Source: VXPQ01 sp965116435 (GTDB lineage Bacteria; Bacteroidota; Rhodothermia; Rhodothermales; VXPQ01). From it: DNA of 64,000 nt. The stretch lies in assembly GCA_965116435.1 (NCBI GenBank), contig OZ220686.1, forward strand, positions 1,674,001-1,738,000, given 5' to 3'. The notes under the pieces were generated by a model. The model was not told the DNA's origin. It saw only the letters and a program-made list of their open reading frames with translations, and did no database searches. Both the position numbers and the translations under genes were made by a program. Positions 1 through 9,221 of this stretch are shown piece after piece. The stretch's first letter is position 1. Every line of letters starts with the position of its first letter.

Positions 1-2093
1 GCGGGGTCGTTCGGCGTGGCGGACACGGCGTTCCGGCGGAATTGATACCCGACCGCATACGCCGCAAGCCCCTCGACCAGGCCGCCGCTCAATACGGCGT
101 CGGCCACGAACAACTGAGCCTGGTTCTCCAGATCCACTTCCTCGTTGATCCAGTCGAGCAGCGCAGGGCTGTTCGCAAGGTTTGCGGCGTGATCGGGATT
201 CGCCGTATTCAGGTATGTCGCGTTGGGCTGCGCGGCATGCATATGCGCATTGCTGAACGGATTGTAATACATGCATGCCCCCTGCCCCGCCACGGCGCCA
301 TTCAGCGAACCAAGCCGCATCCCGGCGGGAGACGCAGTATCTACCTGAACGTTCACGCCGCAATCGGGACCGCCGAAACCACGAAACGCAAGGAATTTCC
401 TGTAGCCGTATTCCGCCGGCAAATTCACGTTGTTGGACGCGCGGGCATAGCTGACCGCTACGTCCAGCTTGGCGTCCCGGCCGCCGAACGCCTCAAACGC
501 ATGGTCTACCGACGCGGATATCCGCTGCGTACCGGACGTACGGGACAAAAAGCGCGCTGGCCCGCTGTTCCCTACGAGGCGGCCGAAGAAATACCAGTCG
601 TCTTCAAGGCAATCTGCTTCGGAGGCAAAGCCTGCGGCGCCCGCATGCTCGCTGCACAACGCCTGCCGCCCCGGATTGCCGGAGGGCACGATCTGCGTAC
701 CGTCATACGGAGAAATAGGTGGAAACGACGGGGTCGTCCGCCAGTCGGGCGTGGTGGCATGGGCCCACAGCCCCTCAAGGCGATAACTGGATTGCTCGGA
801 AAAACGCCCGGAAACTTCCCCGAACGCCCGGATATGTTGGCTTTGTTCGATCAGGTTATCCCAGGGCGCATAGCGAAAACGGCAGGTGACGTCTCCAACG
901 ACATACCCGCCAAATTCCTCGCACCGGGGATCGAGAAAGCGCTGCTCTGGCGCGCCATGGGCGGCGACCAGGGCGGCGACAAAAGCGTCCGCATCTTCAG
1001 TCCCGTCCAGCGAAGGCTTGTAAAAAGCGCCCGGGTTGCCGGTGTAGGACCAGCCCCCCGCTTGCGGATACGGACGCAAGGCCCACTCCCGCTCTTCCGT
1101 CTTCAGCTCCTGCCGATACATCATTTCCGCCGAAAGCACCGCATGGAGGCCGCCGAGATCGCGACCCCAGATCGCTCCGGCGTACGTATCGCCCGCGTCG
1201 GCGTAGTACTCGTGGGACGTGGAAACCTCCAGGCCCTCGAAATCGCTGCGCGTCACAAAATTGGCGACGCCCGCCACCGCATCCGATCCATACACGGCAG
1301 AAGCCCCTTCCTTCAGCACCTCTATGCGACGGATGGCGATGGAAGGCATCGCATTCACGTCCACGAAACGACCGCCTATGAGGCGCGCCGGGACATATAC
1401 CTGTCGGCGCCCGTTCAACAACACGAGAGTCCGGGAAGGGCCCAGGCCGCGGAGGTTGACGCTGGCGACGGTTTCCTGCACGGAAGCGGGCGGCCCGGCG
1501 CTATTGTACCAGCTCTGTCGTTCGCCGATGACCCCGTGGGCCACGCTCAGGTTCTTGAACAGCTCGGCCATTTGCGGAGCGCCCTGTTCCGCCAGCGCAG
1601 CCCGGTCGACCGCCGTAACGGCATACGGAAGATCGATGGGAAATTCTTCGATGGACGTGCCGGTCACGACCACTTCGTCCAGATTGAGCACCGTGGGCGT
1701 GATGCGTAGCGCCAAGGTCGTGGTCTCGCCGGCGACCACGGTGGCCTCGCGGACCAGCGTAGCGTAGCCGATCAGGGAAATACGCAGGGTCTGCTCGCCT
1801 GTCGGCACAAACGAAAAGCTGAAGGCCCCTTCCGCATCCGTATACACCACCGCATCCAGACCGGTGATATACACTTCGGCGGCTTCAAGCGGGCTGCCGT
1901 CCGAAGCGTCCAGCACGACGCCCGCAACGTCGCCGGTCGATTGGGCATGGGCCGGCGCCGCCGAAAAAACAAGGAACGCGATCAGGAAGAGCGGCGAAAG
2001 GATGCTGGCAAACCCAACAAAACGCCGGCCGACATACGCGAAAACTGATTGAAACGTGGCATGGAAACGAGGGAACTCGGGGGTCAAAAGCAT
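1..2093 (-). CDS. TonB-dependent outer-membrane receptor (C-terminus cut by window edge)
   Basis: Outer-membrane receptor of the TonB-dependent family, which takes up a ligand (siderophore, vitamin or glycan) using energy from TonB. About 697 residues are visible. The only ATG in range is at 2093; it gives a long n-region, a hydrophobic core and a cleavage site ending AHA-Q near residue 50. Residues 55-132 form a carboxypeptidase-regulatory-like beta-sandwich (DVAGVVLDASDGSPL, then LIGYAT), typical of Bacteroidota receptors. A TonB-box-like LDEVVVTGT lies near 138-146, followed by a plug domain (VNLRGLGPSRTLVLLNGRR; LKEGASAVYGSDAVAGVANF) and the first part of the barrel. The 3' end lies outside the window. 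The ligand cannot be told from sequence; fur lies two genes upstream, but no Fur box was recognised. Confidence 0.93.
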   Translation of the reverse strand, partial: MLLTPEFPRFHATFQSVFAYVGRRFVGFASILSPLFLIAFLVFSAAPAHAQSTGDVAGVVLDASDGSPLEAAEVYITGLDAVVYTDAEGAFSFSFVPTGEQTLRISLIGYATLVREATVVAGETTTLALRITPTVLNLDEVVVTGTSIEEFPIDLPYAVTAVDRAALAEQGAPQMAELFKNLSVAHGVIGERQSWYNSAGPPASVQETVASVNLRGLGPSRTLVLLNGRRQVYVPARLIGGRFVDVNAMPSIAIRRIEVLKEGASAVYGSDAVAGVANFVTRSDFEGLEVSTSHEYYADAGDTYAGAIWGRDLGGLHAVLSAEMMYRQELKTEEREWALRPYPQAGGWSYTGNPGAFYKPSLDGTEDADAFVAALVAAHGAPEQRFLDPRCEEFGGYVVGDVTCRFRYAPWDNLIEQSQHIRAFGEVSGRFSEQSSYRLEGLWAHATTPDWRTTPSFPPISPYDGTQIVPSGNPGRQALCSEHAGAAGFASEADCLEDDWYFFGRLVGNSGPARFLSRTSGTQRISASVDHAFEAFGGRDAKLDVAVSYARASNNVNLPAEYGYRKFLAFRGFGGPDCGVNVQVDTASPAGMRLGSLNGAVAGQGACMYYNPFSNAHMHAAQPNATYLNTANPDHAANLANSPALLDWINEEVDLENQAQLFVADAVLSGGLVEGLAAYAVGYQFRRNAVSATPNDP

Positions 2094-2128
2094 AAACGTG
2101 CGGGCCGGCAGGGGATAGTTATCGTGAT

Positions 2129-2147
2129 GTATTCCTTGGCAGAATAC
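2129..2147. promoter_or_regulatory. Dyad upstream of the TonB receptor
   Basis: GTATTC and GAATAC form a perfect 6-bp inverted repeat with a 7-nt spacer in the 68-bp gap between pyrR and the receptor, about 35 bp before the receptor ATG. It could be an operator or a weak hairpin. It does not resemble the classical Fur box. Function is inference. Confidence 0.3.
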
Positions 2148-2161
2148 GAAAAACGACGACA

Positions 2162-2677
2162 CTATTCAACAATGTAGACGGCAAACCCCTCGCGGACGGC
2201 TACATCCACGCGCTCGCGGTGCTTCGTCTGGAGAAAAAGCCCTATGTAATCGGGCTGGATGGGATATTCCCTGTGTCCCCGATCGACCAGCGTCGCCATC
2301 TGTACGCTCCGCGGACGACCGTAGCGCACCAGCGCATCCAGCGCCGCGCGGGCCGTTCGCCCCGTAAAAAGCACATCGTCCACCAGCACGACGTCCCGGT
2401 CCGTAATATCGTGCGGGATGCGAGAGGCGTCGGCGATTTCTGCGGCGGGGTCCCGATCGTCCCGGTATCCGGATACGTCCAGATCGCCGATTTCGAATGG
2501 GCGGCCCTCAAGAATCTCCATCTCGCGGGCAAGCGCAGCCGCCACAGCGCCGCCACAGCGCTGGATGCCCACCAGTTCCACGCTGGACGCCCCGCGGTTG
2601 CGCTCGACGATCTCGCAGGCAAGCCGCACCAGCATGCGCTGCACGCGCTCCGGGGACATGATGAGCCTGCGCGCCAT
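2162..2677 (-). CDS. pyrR: PyrR: pyrimidine operon regulator / uracil phosphoribosyltransferase
   Basis: 171 residues, the usual PyrR length. PyrR binds pyr mRNA with UMP/UTP to attenuate pyrimidine genes and usually has uracil phosphoribosyltransferase activity. The type I PRTase PRPP loop VVLVDDVLFTGRTA lies at residues 96-109, and ELVGIQRCGG near 34-43 is the PyrR-type pyrophosphate loop. RNA-binding basic residues are spread in the C-terminal half (TKHRERVDVAVREG). No other pyr gene is in the window, so any target lies elsewhere. It is read in the same direction as the small gene upstream (45 bp apart) and the TonB receptor downstream. Confidence 0.93.
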   Translation of the reverse strand: MARRLIMSPERVQRMLVRLACEIVERNRGASSVELVGIQRCGGAVAAALAREMEILEGRPFEIGDLDVSGYRDDRDPAAEIADASRIPHDITDRDVVLVDDVLFTGRTARAALDALVRYGRPRSVQMATLVDRGHREYPIQPDYIGLFLQTKHRERVDVAVREGFAVYIVE

Positions 2678-2722
2678 ACGCCAAAAACGAGGAAACGGGG
2701 ACGAAAAATCCGGGCGAAATGC

Positions 2723-3214
2723 TTACTGAAACATGGCCTTGATACTGCCCCAGGTGCGCCGAACGGCGGTTGGCGTATACGAAACCTGCTTTGACCCTAC
2801 GATCTGCTTGCCCCCGTCATCCAGCACGGCGTACAAGGTGTACCGCACCACTTCGCCGCCCTTGTACAAATCCTCGTCCCGAAAAACGTACGGATGTTCC
2901 GCGCCTTGCGGCTCAATCTCGACCACTCGGGTCCGGGCGCCCACTTCCGCGCTCGCTTCCACCTCGTAATAGTCCAGGCCGTCTTCGGACGCTGCGGCCC
3001 ATTCCACGACAGGTACGCCTTCGTCCAGCAGGACATCAAAGCGGAGCGCCCTGAAGTCGACGACATGGGCGAGGCGGGCGTCCGCCTTGGGCGCCGTATC
3101 GAAAAGAAACGCCGTGAAGCCGGAGAGGCTTCCCGCCGCCGCCACGGCAAGCGCTATGAAAACAATGCGTTTCAAAAAAGGCAAAAAGGGCAAAAACGGG
3201 GTTCGTGGATACAT
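2723..3214 (-). CDS. Small membrane-anchored or secreted beta-sandwich protein, function unknown
   Basis: 163 residues from the ATG at 3214; a GTG six codons earlier (3232) is possible, but the ATG has GGACAG just upstream. The N-terminus is hydrophobic (LKRIVFIALAVAAAGSLSGF), a signal peptide or anchor. The rest alternates short strands with acidic turns (VVEWAAASEDGLDYYEVEAS, then VVRYTLYAVLDDG), a fibronectin-III-like layout, but no domain was firmly recognised. It lies between fur and pyrR on the same strand with short gaps (about 56 and 45 bp), so it may be cotranscribed with them. No function is claimed. Confidence 0.7.
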   Translation of the reverse strand: MYPRTPFLPFLPFLKRIVFIALAVAAAGSLSGFTAFLFDTAPKADARLAHVVDFRALRFDVLLDEGVPVVEWAAASEDGLDYYEVEASAEVGARTRVVEIEPQGAEHPYVFRDEDLYKGGEVVRYTLYAVLDDGGKQIVGSKQVSYTPTAVRRTWGSIKAMFQ

Positions 3215-3270
3215 TCTGTCCAATATACGCACAAATTTTTACAACGTCAAGCGGTGGCGTGCGTTCCGGG

Positions 3271-3759
3271 TCAGGCTCCTTGTGCGACGGGCGTTCTGTT
3301 CGGGCACTGCTCCCGGATACACCGCCCGTACATATTGAGCGAATGGTGCTGGATATCAAGATGCTTGAAATCAGGAATGTCCGCGAGCATTTCTTTTATA
3401 CTCTCTACTTGCGGGGCGCAGAATTCTTTCACCTCGTCGTTGCAGTCCATGCAAATCAGGTGGTCGTGTTGCCTGTTGCTGGCCCGTTCGTACTTCGCCT
3501 GATTTCCGACGAACCGATGCCGGACCACCAGATTGCACGCTATCAAGAGTTCCAGCGTGTTGTATACGGTCGCGCGGCTTACCCGATGCCCGCGGCCTTT
3601 CAGGCGGATGTAAAGTTCGTCGGCGTCCACATGATCGGTCGTGGCGTAAATTTCCTCCAGAACGACGAAGCGCTCGGGCGTCTGCCTGCGACCGCGCTGC
3701 TGGAGAAAATCGCCGAACATGCGGCGAACTTCTTCCATGTGCTGAGATGGAACGGACAT
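3271..3759 (-). CDS. fur: Fur-family metal-responsive repressor
   Basis: 162-residue Fur family protein. The winged helix covers about residues 15-90, with a recognition helix around RVSRATVYNTLELL (59-72). The dimerisation domain carries the structural zinc cysteines C103-x2-C106 and C147-x4-C152, and HDH at 98-100 is the usual regulatory metal ligand region. The family represses iron, zinc or peroxide-stress genes when metal-loaded; which metal cannot be decided here, although the H-x-H and paired CxxC/CxxxxC layout fits Fur or PerR. It follows tmk by about 130 bp on the same strand. A TonB-dependent receptor lies 1.2 kb downstream, a plausible but unproven target. Confidence 0.92.
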   Translation of the reverse strand: MSVPSQHMEEVRRMFGDFLQQRGRRQTPERFVVLEEIYATTDHVDADELYIRLKGRGHRVSRATVYNTLELLIACNLVVRHRFVGNQAKYERASNRQHDHLICMDCNDEVKEFCAPQVESIKEMLADIPDFKHLDIQHHSLNMYGRCIREQCPNRTPVAQGA

Positions 3760-3891
3760 GGGCGCGAACGGGCTGCAAGCGGCAAAAAGAGTGCTGACTA
3801 TGTTCTCAACCGTTTTCGGGGAGATGCGGTTCCGAAAAAGTCCGTCGGAAAACGCCGAAGGCTTCAGAGGATGACCCCCATGGGCATTTTC

Positions 3892-4581
3892 TCACCGGGC
3901 CGACCGTTTGGGCAGCAAATCCTGAACGTCGCGCCAGATCATTTCGGCAAGGGCTTCCTCGTTCATGGAGCCGTCCAGACGAAGGATGCGATCCGGCTCC
4001 GCTTCCGCCAGGGCGTCGAAGGCGTGCGCGACCCGGTCGTAGAACGCCTGTCCGGCCTGTTCCATGCGATCCGGCGCGGCGCGCAGCGGGCGCTCGGGAG
4101 ACACGGATACGTCCTCGAAAAGCGGTGCGGAGCGTTGGGCGCGCCGCCGCAAGGCCTCTTCGGAGGAAAGCGCAAGTAGCCAGGTGCGATGCGGCCGAAG
4201 TTCGCCCGTAACCCGCCTGTTCAGGTCCGATATCCACGATATCCAGTCGAGGTCGGCAACCTTGCGCCCCGCGCCTTGGTACGCCGTGGTCGAATCGTAG
4301 AACCGGTCGCATACCACAACCTTGTCCTTGGCGAGCGCCGGACGAATGCATTCTTCCACCAGCTGCGCCCTCGCTGCCGAAAACAGCAATAATTCGGGCA
4401 AGGGATCGATCGGAAAGTCGGAATGGAGAAGTATGGATCGGATCCGATCGGAAAGCGGGGTGCACCCGGGCTCGCGAAAGAGCACGGCATCGTGTCCCGC
4501 ACCCTTCAGTCGATTAACCAGCCGGGTGGCCTGGGTGCTTTTCCCGGCGCCGTCAACGCCCTCAATGGTTACGAAAATCAT
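3892..4581 (-). CDS. tmk: Thymidylate kinase
   Basis: dTMP kinase, making dTDP for DNA synthesis. The ATG at 4581 is chosen because it starts MIFVTIEGVDGAGKST, placing the P-loop at residues 8-15 as is normal; an in-frame ATG 24 bp upstream would add an atypical tail. Family motifs present: FREPG (about 37-41), the DRFYDSTTAYQGAGR segment (DR and TxxYQ signature), and a lid region rich in Arg near RRRAQRSAP. The 229 residues are slightly over the usual 205-215, mainly through a longer C-terminus. It is divergent from the TPR gene at 4840. Confidence 0.95.
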   Translation of the reverse strand: MIFVTIEGVDGAGKSTQATRLVNRLKGAGHDAVLFREPGCTPLSDRIRSILLHSDFPIDPLPELLLFSAARAQLVEECIRPALAKDKVVVCDRFYDSTTAYQGAGRKVADLDWISWISDLNRRVTGELRPHRTWLLALSSEEALRRRAQRSAPLFEDVSVSPERPLRAAPDRMEQAGQAFYDRVAHAFDALAEAEPDRILRLDGSMNEEALAEMIWRDVQDLLPKRSAR

Positions 4582-4721
4582 GGAATGCTCTGCTTGCGTC
4601 CGCAACGTTCAGAGGCCGAGCGACGCACGCAAGCGGAATCGCCGGACGATGCCTCGACAATGCTTTTCCCGGGAACGTCCCTGCTTGCGCCCGCATTCCG
4701 TCGCCGGAGAAAGCGAACTCT

Positions 4722-4750
4722 TTGCAAATTGGAAAGTACCCTGCTATAAT
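4722..4750 (+). promoter_or_regulatory. Sigma70-like promoter of the TPR/DUF368 genes
   Basis: TTGCAA at 4722-4727 and a perfect TATAAT at 4745-4750 are separated by exactly 17 bp, 90 bp upstream of the TPR gene ATG at 4840. It lies in the 258-bp divergent gap between tmk and the TPR gene. An A/T-rich pyrimidine run (4759-4785) follows in the leader. Confidence 0.65.
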
Positions 4751-4839
4751 ACGGCGAACTTTTTTTTCGCTTCCTCTTTTATTTCCCTGGGCCCTCGCGC
4801 CCTGCACGCTTCTCTTGCAACCCGTATGGCAACGCCGGC

Positions 4840-6264
4840 ATGAGCATATTTGATTTCGAGTTCGAGGACTTCGACGAGCCTGCTGACGAAAAACGAATGA
4901 ACGCCTTGCTCTCTGCCTATGAGGGCAATGCGCCGGCCTGGCTTGATTCGGATTCGTTGGAGGATATCGCCAACTACTACTTCGAACGAGGGCGCTACGA
5001 TGACGCGCTGCGCGTCATCGATCGGTTGCTGGACATCATGTCCCACTCCTCGGACGCCTGGATGCGGCGAGGCATCCTCCTGAACAACCTCGAACGGCAT
5101 GAGGAGGCGCTGGAAGCCTACGACAAGGCGCTGGCCCTGAACCCGATCGACGTCGAAACGCACGTCAACCGGGGAGCCACGCTCAACACGCTGGGACGGA
5201 ACCGGGAAGCGCTGGAGGCCTGTGAGGAAGCCATCCGGATCGATCCGATCCACGACGAAGCGTTCTTCCAGCGCGGCGTAACGCTGGAGCAGCTTGAGTC
5301 CCTCGAGGCGGCCATTGCTTCGTTCCAACGATGCGCGGAACTGAACCCCGAACATCCCGAAATATGGTACGAACTGGGGTTCTGCTACGACTGTCTCGAA
5401 AAAGACAAGGAAAGCATCGTCTGCTACGAACGGCATATCGACGTCGATCCCTACTCCCAGGACGCCTGGTACAACCGGGGCATTGTGCTCAGCCGAATGT
5501 CCCGCTTCGAAACCGCCGTGGATTCCTACGAAATGGCCATCGCCATACAGGACGATTTCGCCTCGGCGTGGTATAACCGGGGCAATGCGCTGGCCAACAT
5601 GGGCCGTACCGAAGAAGCGATCAAAAGTTACCGGAAAGTGATTGCGCTGGAGGGCGGCGATGCGGCAACCTGGTACAATATTGGGCTCGCGTTCGAAGAA
5701 ATGGAAGAGTACGCCCAGGCCTTCGAATATTTCGGAAAAGTCGTGCAGGAAGATAAAGAGCACCCCGAAGCCTGGTACGGAATGGCGTGTTGCCTGGACG
5801 CGCTTGGGCAATACGACGATGCGCTGAAACTGTTCGACCGGGTGTTGGCGCTGAAACCCGACGTGGCGGAATTCTGGCACGCCAAGGCGGATTGCCTGTA
5901 TAACGCAGGAAATACTACGGAAGCGCTGCAAACCTACAAGCAGGTCGTAGCCGACCATCCCGACAACCGGGACGCCTGGCTGGATTTAGCCGAAATCTGT
6001 TTGGAAACAGGCCAGGCCGAGGCGGCCCTGAACGCCTGCACAGAGGCGCTGTCGCAGCATCCGGACGCCGACGGGTATCTTCTGCGAGCACGGGTGCTGT
6101 TTGTCCTGGAGCGCATGGAGGAAGGCCTGGATTCGCTCAGTACGGCGCTCCGGATGGACCCGAACATGCGCGAGGAATTTCGTCGCAGTTGCCCGGATAT
6201 GTGGCGCGACATACAACTCCGACACTTGCCAGGACTCGGCAATGGGCCTGCGTCGCGGGTATAG
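4840..6264 (+). CDS. Tetratricopeptide-repeat protein
   Basis: 474 residues, built almost entirely from TPR units (34-residue helix-turn-helix scaffolds for protein-protein contacts). The ATG at 4840 follows a promoter at 4722-4750. After an acidic N-terminus (FDFEFEDFDEPADEKR), consecutive units are visible from about residue 40 to 460, e.g. ALEAYDKALALNPIDVETHV, AIASFQRCAELNPEHPEIW and ALKLFDRVLALKPDVAEFW, with the W/G/Y/A/P signature in each. No signal peptide or membrane segment, so cytoplasmic. The last 23 bp overlap the start of the DUF368 gene, suggesting translational coupling. The partner protein is unknown. Confidence 0.9.
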   Translation: MSIFDFEFEDFDEPADEKRMNALLSAYEGNAPAWLDSDSLEDIANYYFERGRYDDALRVIDRLLDIMSHSSDAWMRRGILLNNLERHEEALEAYDKALALNPIDVETHVNRGATLNTLGRNREALEACEEAIRIDPIHDEAFFQRGVTLEQLESLEAAIASFQRCAELNPEHPEIWYELGFCYDCLEKDKESIVCYERHIDVDPYSQDAWYNRGIVLSRMSRFETAVDSYEMAIAIQDDFASAWYNRGNALANMGRTEEAIKSYRKVIALEGGDAATWYNIGLAFEEMEEYAQAFEYFGKVVQEDKEHPEAWYGMACCLDALGQYDDALKLFDRVLALKPDVAEFWHAKADCLYNAGNTTEALQTYKQVVADHPDNRDAWLDLAEICLETGQAEAALNACTEALSQHPDADGYLLRARVLFVLERMEEGLDSLSTALRMDPNMREEFRRSCPDMWRDIQLRHLPGLGNGPASRV

Positions 6265-7156
6265 CCTCCGTAAAAGCCTGACGCACGCCGCACAGGGTCT
6301 GCTGATGGGCGCCGCCGATATTGTCCCGGGCGTCAGTGGCGGTACTGTTGCGTTCATCGTCGGTATTTACCCCCGACTGATTGCCGCCATTGGCCATGGC
6401 TTTTCGATGCTGACCGCGCTGGTTCGAGGCCGATTCGACGACATGCGCCGGCACGGGGCCCTCCTTGAGTGGGGGCTGGCGCTGCCGCTTGCTGCGGGTG
6501 CGGGCGTCGCGGTCCTCGTGGGGGCGAAAGTCATTCCGATCTTGCTGGAAACCTGGCCTCACCGGATGCTGGGCCTGTTCCTGGGCCTGGTGGCGGGATC
6601 GGTGGCGGTTCCCTGGAAACGAATCGAGCGAAAAAACACGCCTGTGCTATGTATGGTTGCGGCCACGGGCGTGGCCGCCTTTCTGCTCACGGGCATGCCG
6701 GCGGCGGGAGACGCGCTGCCGCCTTCGGGCGTCCGGGTGTTCGCCGCCGCAGCCATCGCCATATGCGCCATGATCCTGCCCGGCGTTTCCGGGGCGTTCC
6801 TGCTGAAGGCCATGGGCCTGTATGAAACCACGCTGCATGCGCTGAACGACGGGCATATCGGATATATTGCGCTCTTTGCGGCGGGCGCGATAACGGGGCT
6901 GGGGTTGTTTTCCCGGTTGCTGAACCACCTGCTTGCGCGCTATGCGGACCTGACGATGGCTGCCCTCACGGGCCTGATGATCGGGGCGTTGCGGGCGCTC
7001 TGGCCATGGCAGACGGCAGAACGCGCGCTCCAGTGGCCCGGCGAAGGGGAACCGGTGGGAACGGTGGTGCTGCTGGCGGTGGCGGGCCTTGCGTTCGTGG
7101 CGAGAATGGCGCATCGGGCGCAACGCGCGGAAAGGCCGGAAAAGAGCGAAACGTGA
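6242..7156 (+). CDS. DUF368 membrane protein (polyprenyl-phosphate transporter, PopT family)
   Basis: 304 residues from the ATG at 6242, inside the end of the TPR gene. The DUF368 hallmark GAADIVPGVSGGTVAFI is near residues 23-39, with its internal repeat MILPGVSGAFLLKAMGLY in the second half, consistent with two inverted halves. About eight hydrophobic helices can be traced. DUF368 proteins (PopT) have been linked to recycling of undecaprenyl phosphate across the inner membrane, which would tie it to wall synthesis. Longer in-frame upstream codons only read through the TPR gene in another frame, so the 6242 start is preferred. It ends 9 bp from the convergent menC-like gene. Confidence 0.87.
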   Translation: MGLRRGYSLRKSLTHAAQGLLMGAADIVPGVSGGTVAFIVGIYPRLIAAIGHGFSMLTALVRGRFDDMRRHGALLEWGLALPLAAGAGVAVLVGAKVIPILLETWPHRMLGLFLGLVAGSVAVPWKRIERKNTPVLCMVAATGVAAFLLTGMPAAGDALPPSGVRVFAAAAIAICAMILPGVSGAFLLKAMGLYETTLHALNDGHIGYIALFAAGAITGLGLFSRLLNHLLARYADLTMAALTGLMIGALRALWPWQTAERALQWPGEGEPVGTVVLLAVAGLAFVARMAHRAQRAERPEKSET

Positions 7157-7165
7157 ACAAGCGCC

Positions 7166-8287
7166 TTACAACGCCAGCCGTTCGGAGCGATGCGTAAGCC
7201 GGTCGAGGCGATCGCGATCTACTTCAACGCCTAATCCGGGGCGCTCCAACGGCGCTTCTACAAAACCGTCCGGGGACATGGTCCACGCCGGCTGTACGAT
7301 ATCTTGCGCCCAGTAGCGACTGCCGGGAGAAAGATCCCCCGGGAGGGTGAATCCGGGAAGCGTAGCGAGGGCCACATTATAGGCGCGGCCTATGCCTGTT
7401 TCAAGCATGCCGCCCACCCAGGCGTCGAGACGATGCTTGCGGCACAGGGCGTGCATAGAACGCGCGGCGGACAATCCGCCCACGCGGCCCGGCTTCACAT
7501 TGACGATGCGTCCGCTTCGAAGCCGGACCATATCTTCCACCCGGTCCGGGCCGGTAATGGATTCGTCCAGACAAACGGGCGTGGAAATCTGCTCCTGCAA
7601 AACCGCATGGCGAAGCAGGTCGTCGTACGCAAGGGGCTGCTCGATCATGGTTAATCCGTAGGCGTCGAGGGATCGCAAACGTTCGATGTCGGACAGCGTA
7701 TACGACGCATTCGCATCGACGGACAGCGGAATATCCGGCCCGAACTCCGACCGGATCGCTTCCACGCAACGCACGTCGGCGGTCGGGTCTATCTTTATTT
7801 TCACATTCCGATAGCCTTGCGCCAGACTGTCCCGTACGCGTTCCAGAAGCAGGCGCTCATCCGGCTGGATGCCGAGGGCGATCCCGGCGGGAACGCGGCG
7901 GCGGACGCCGCCGAGCAAGGCGGCAAGCGAGGTCTTTGCCTGCTGCGCCTTGAGGTTCCAGCACGCCATTTCCAGCGCGGCTTTCGCCATGCGGTGCCCG
8001 CGAAACACAGCCAGCAACGCCAGAATATCCGAGGGCTGGGCGATGGCGCGGCCCTTGAGCGCCGGGACGAACCAATCCCGAATGGCGAGCCACGCCGTGT
8101 CGATCGTTTCGGGACTGTAGCGCGGCGTTTCTTGCGCCACGCATTCGCTCCAGGCGGTTTCTCCGGTGCGCGCAGCAACCTCAAGCAGCAAGATGCGCCG
8201 GATATCCTGTACGCCGGAGGCGGTCCGAAACGGTTGCTTGAGCGGCAACCGGATCTCGCGCATCTCAATCGTGTCGAGCGTCAGCAT
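7166..8287 (-). CDS. menC: Enolase-superfamily o-succinylbenzoate synthase / N-succinylamino-acid racemase
   Basis: 373 residues, full length. Barrel residues of the muconate-lactonizing branch are in place: K163-x-K165 (NVKIKID), metal ligands D191 (SVDAN), E216 (MIEQP) and D241 (LDES), and the opposite lysine K265 (NVKPGRVGG). The C-terminal ETGIGRAYNVALATLPGF segment is typical of the menC2/NSAR subfamily. The protein either makes o-succinylbenzoate for menaquinone or racemises N-succinyl amino acids; the two activities share this family and no men genes are nearby to decide. It is 45 bp downstream of aroE on the same strand, so probably cotranscribed. Confidence 0.85.
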   Translation of the reverse strand: MLTLDTIEMREIRLPLKQPFRTASGVQDIRRILLLEVAARTGETAWSECVAQETPRYSPETIDTAWLAIRDWFVPALKGRAIAQPSDILALLAVFRGHRMAKAALEMACWNLKAQQAKTSLAALLGGVRRRVPAGIALGIQPDERLLLERVRDSLAQGYRNVKIKIDPTADVRCVEAIRSEFGPDIPLSVDANASYTLSDIERLRSLDAYGLTMIEQPLAYDDLLRHAVLQEQISTPVCLDESITGPDRVEDMVRLRSGRIVNVKPGRVGGLSAARSMHALCRKHRLDAWVGGMLETGIGRAYNVALATLPGFTLPGDLSPGSRYWAQDIVQPAWTMSPDGFVEAPLERPGLGVEVDRDRLDRLTHRSERLAL

Positions 8288-8332
8288 GCGGCGTTCCGGG
8301 CTCCCTGAAGGATCGCTGATTTAAGATGTGAT

Positions 8333-9181
8333 TTAAGAATGCAACAACTCCGAGCGTTTGCGCAAGGCGTCCTTGACCGCTTGGACGGGCATGGTGCGGC
8401 CGGTCCATTGCACATAGGCCGCCGCCGCCTGCTCCACGAGCATATCGAGCCCCCCGATAACCGTTGCGCCGCGGCGGGCAGCGTCGGCGAGCAAGCGCGT
8501 CTCCTCGGGAATGTACACGATGTCGTACACGATATGGCCCTCGCCAAAATCGGCGGCGTCCGGCCAGGGAGAAGCGTCTACCGCAGGATACATGCCCACG
8601 GGCGTCGTATTCACCACAAGGTGCGCATTCCGAACGGCGAGGCGGGCAGACGCCGCATCGCACACGTCCAGCGCGCTGCGCTCGTCGAACCCGACCAGGT
8701 CGGCGACCAGGGCCTCTGCCCGGGAAGGGGTCCGCGCCACAAGCGTAAGGCGCCTCGGACGAAACGTATCCAGTAACGCATAGGCCACGGCGCGCGCAGC
8801 CCCCCCGGCTCCCAGCACCGCCATCTCGACATCCCGAAGCCGGTCCCCGAACGGCAGAAGCGGCGCCAGAAATCCGGGCACATCCGTATTGTCGCCCAGA
8901 AGCGAGCCGTCGGGGCGGCAAACAATCAGGTTCGCGGCGCCGACAGCGCGGGCGCGCGGAGACCATTCGTCCAGACAGGAAAGAACGGCCTGTTTGTGCG
9001 GGATGGTGACGCCGGCGCCCACAAAATGCAAGGCCGACAAGCCGCGCACGGCGTCTTCGATACGTTCGCGGGAGACGGGAAAGGCCGCAAACGCAAAATT
9101 CAGGCCCTGGGCCGCAAACGCGGTATTATGAATAAGCGGGGAGAGCGAATGCTCCACGGGATCGCCAAGCAAGGCGACCAT
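8333..9181 (-). CDS. aroE: Shikimate dehydrogenase
   Basis: NADPH-dependent reduction of 3-dehydroshikimate in the chorismate pathway. 282 residues from the ATG at 9181 (MVALLGDPVEHSLSPLIHN), where the substrate-binding SxSP motif sits as usual near residue 14. Further motifs: VTIPHK with the catalytic Lys, GAANLIV, GDNTDVPGF, a Rossmann VLGAGGAARA, and VNTTPVGMYP. A GTG at 9220 just after the antiporter stop would add 13 residues and cannot be excluded; neither start has a clear ribosome site. The gene lies between the antiporter and the menC-like gene. Confidence 0.93.
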   Translation of the reverse strand: MVALLGDPVEHSLSPLIHNTAFAAQGLNFAFAAFPVSRERIEDAVRGLSALHFVGAGVTIPHKQAVLSCLDEWSPRARAVGAANLIVCRPDGSLLGDNTDVPGFLAPLLPFGDRLRDVEMAVLGAGGAARAVAYALLDTFRPRRLTLVARTPSRAEALVADLVGFDERSALDVCDAASARLAVRNAHLVVNTTPVGMYPAVDASPWPDAADFGEGHIVYDIVYIPEETRLLADAARRGATVIGGLDMLVEQAAAAYVQWTGRTMPVQAVKDALRKRSELLHS

Positions 9182-9221
9182 GCGCGTGCGCGCATCGATA
9201 TGTACGGCGCCGGAGGCCACG

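Noticed and set aside
42..1709. Long open frame on the plus strand
   Set aside because: It is antisense to the TonB receptor, whose plug-domain motifs are unmistakable on the minus strand. The plus translation is Arg/Gly-rich with no motif.
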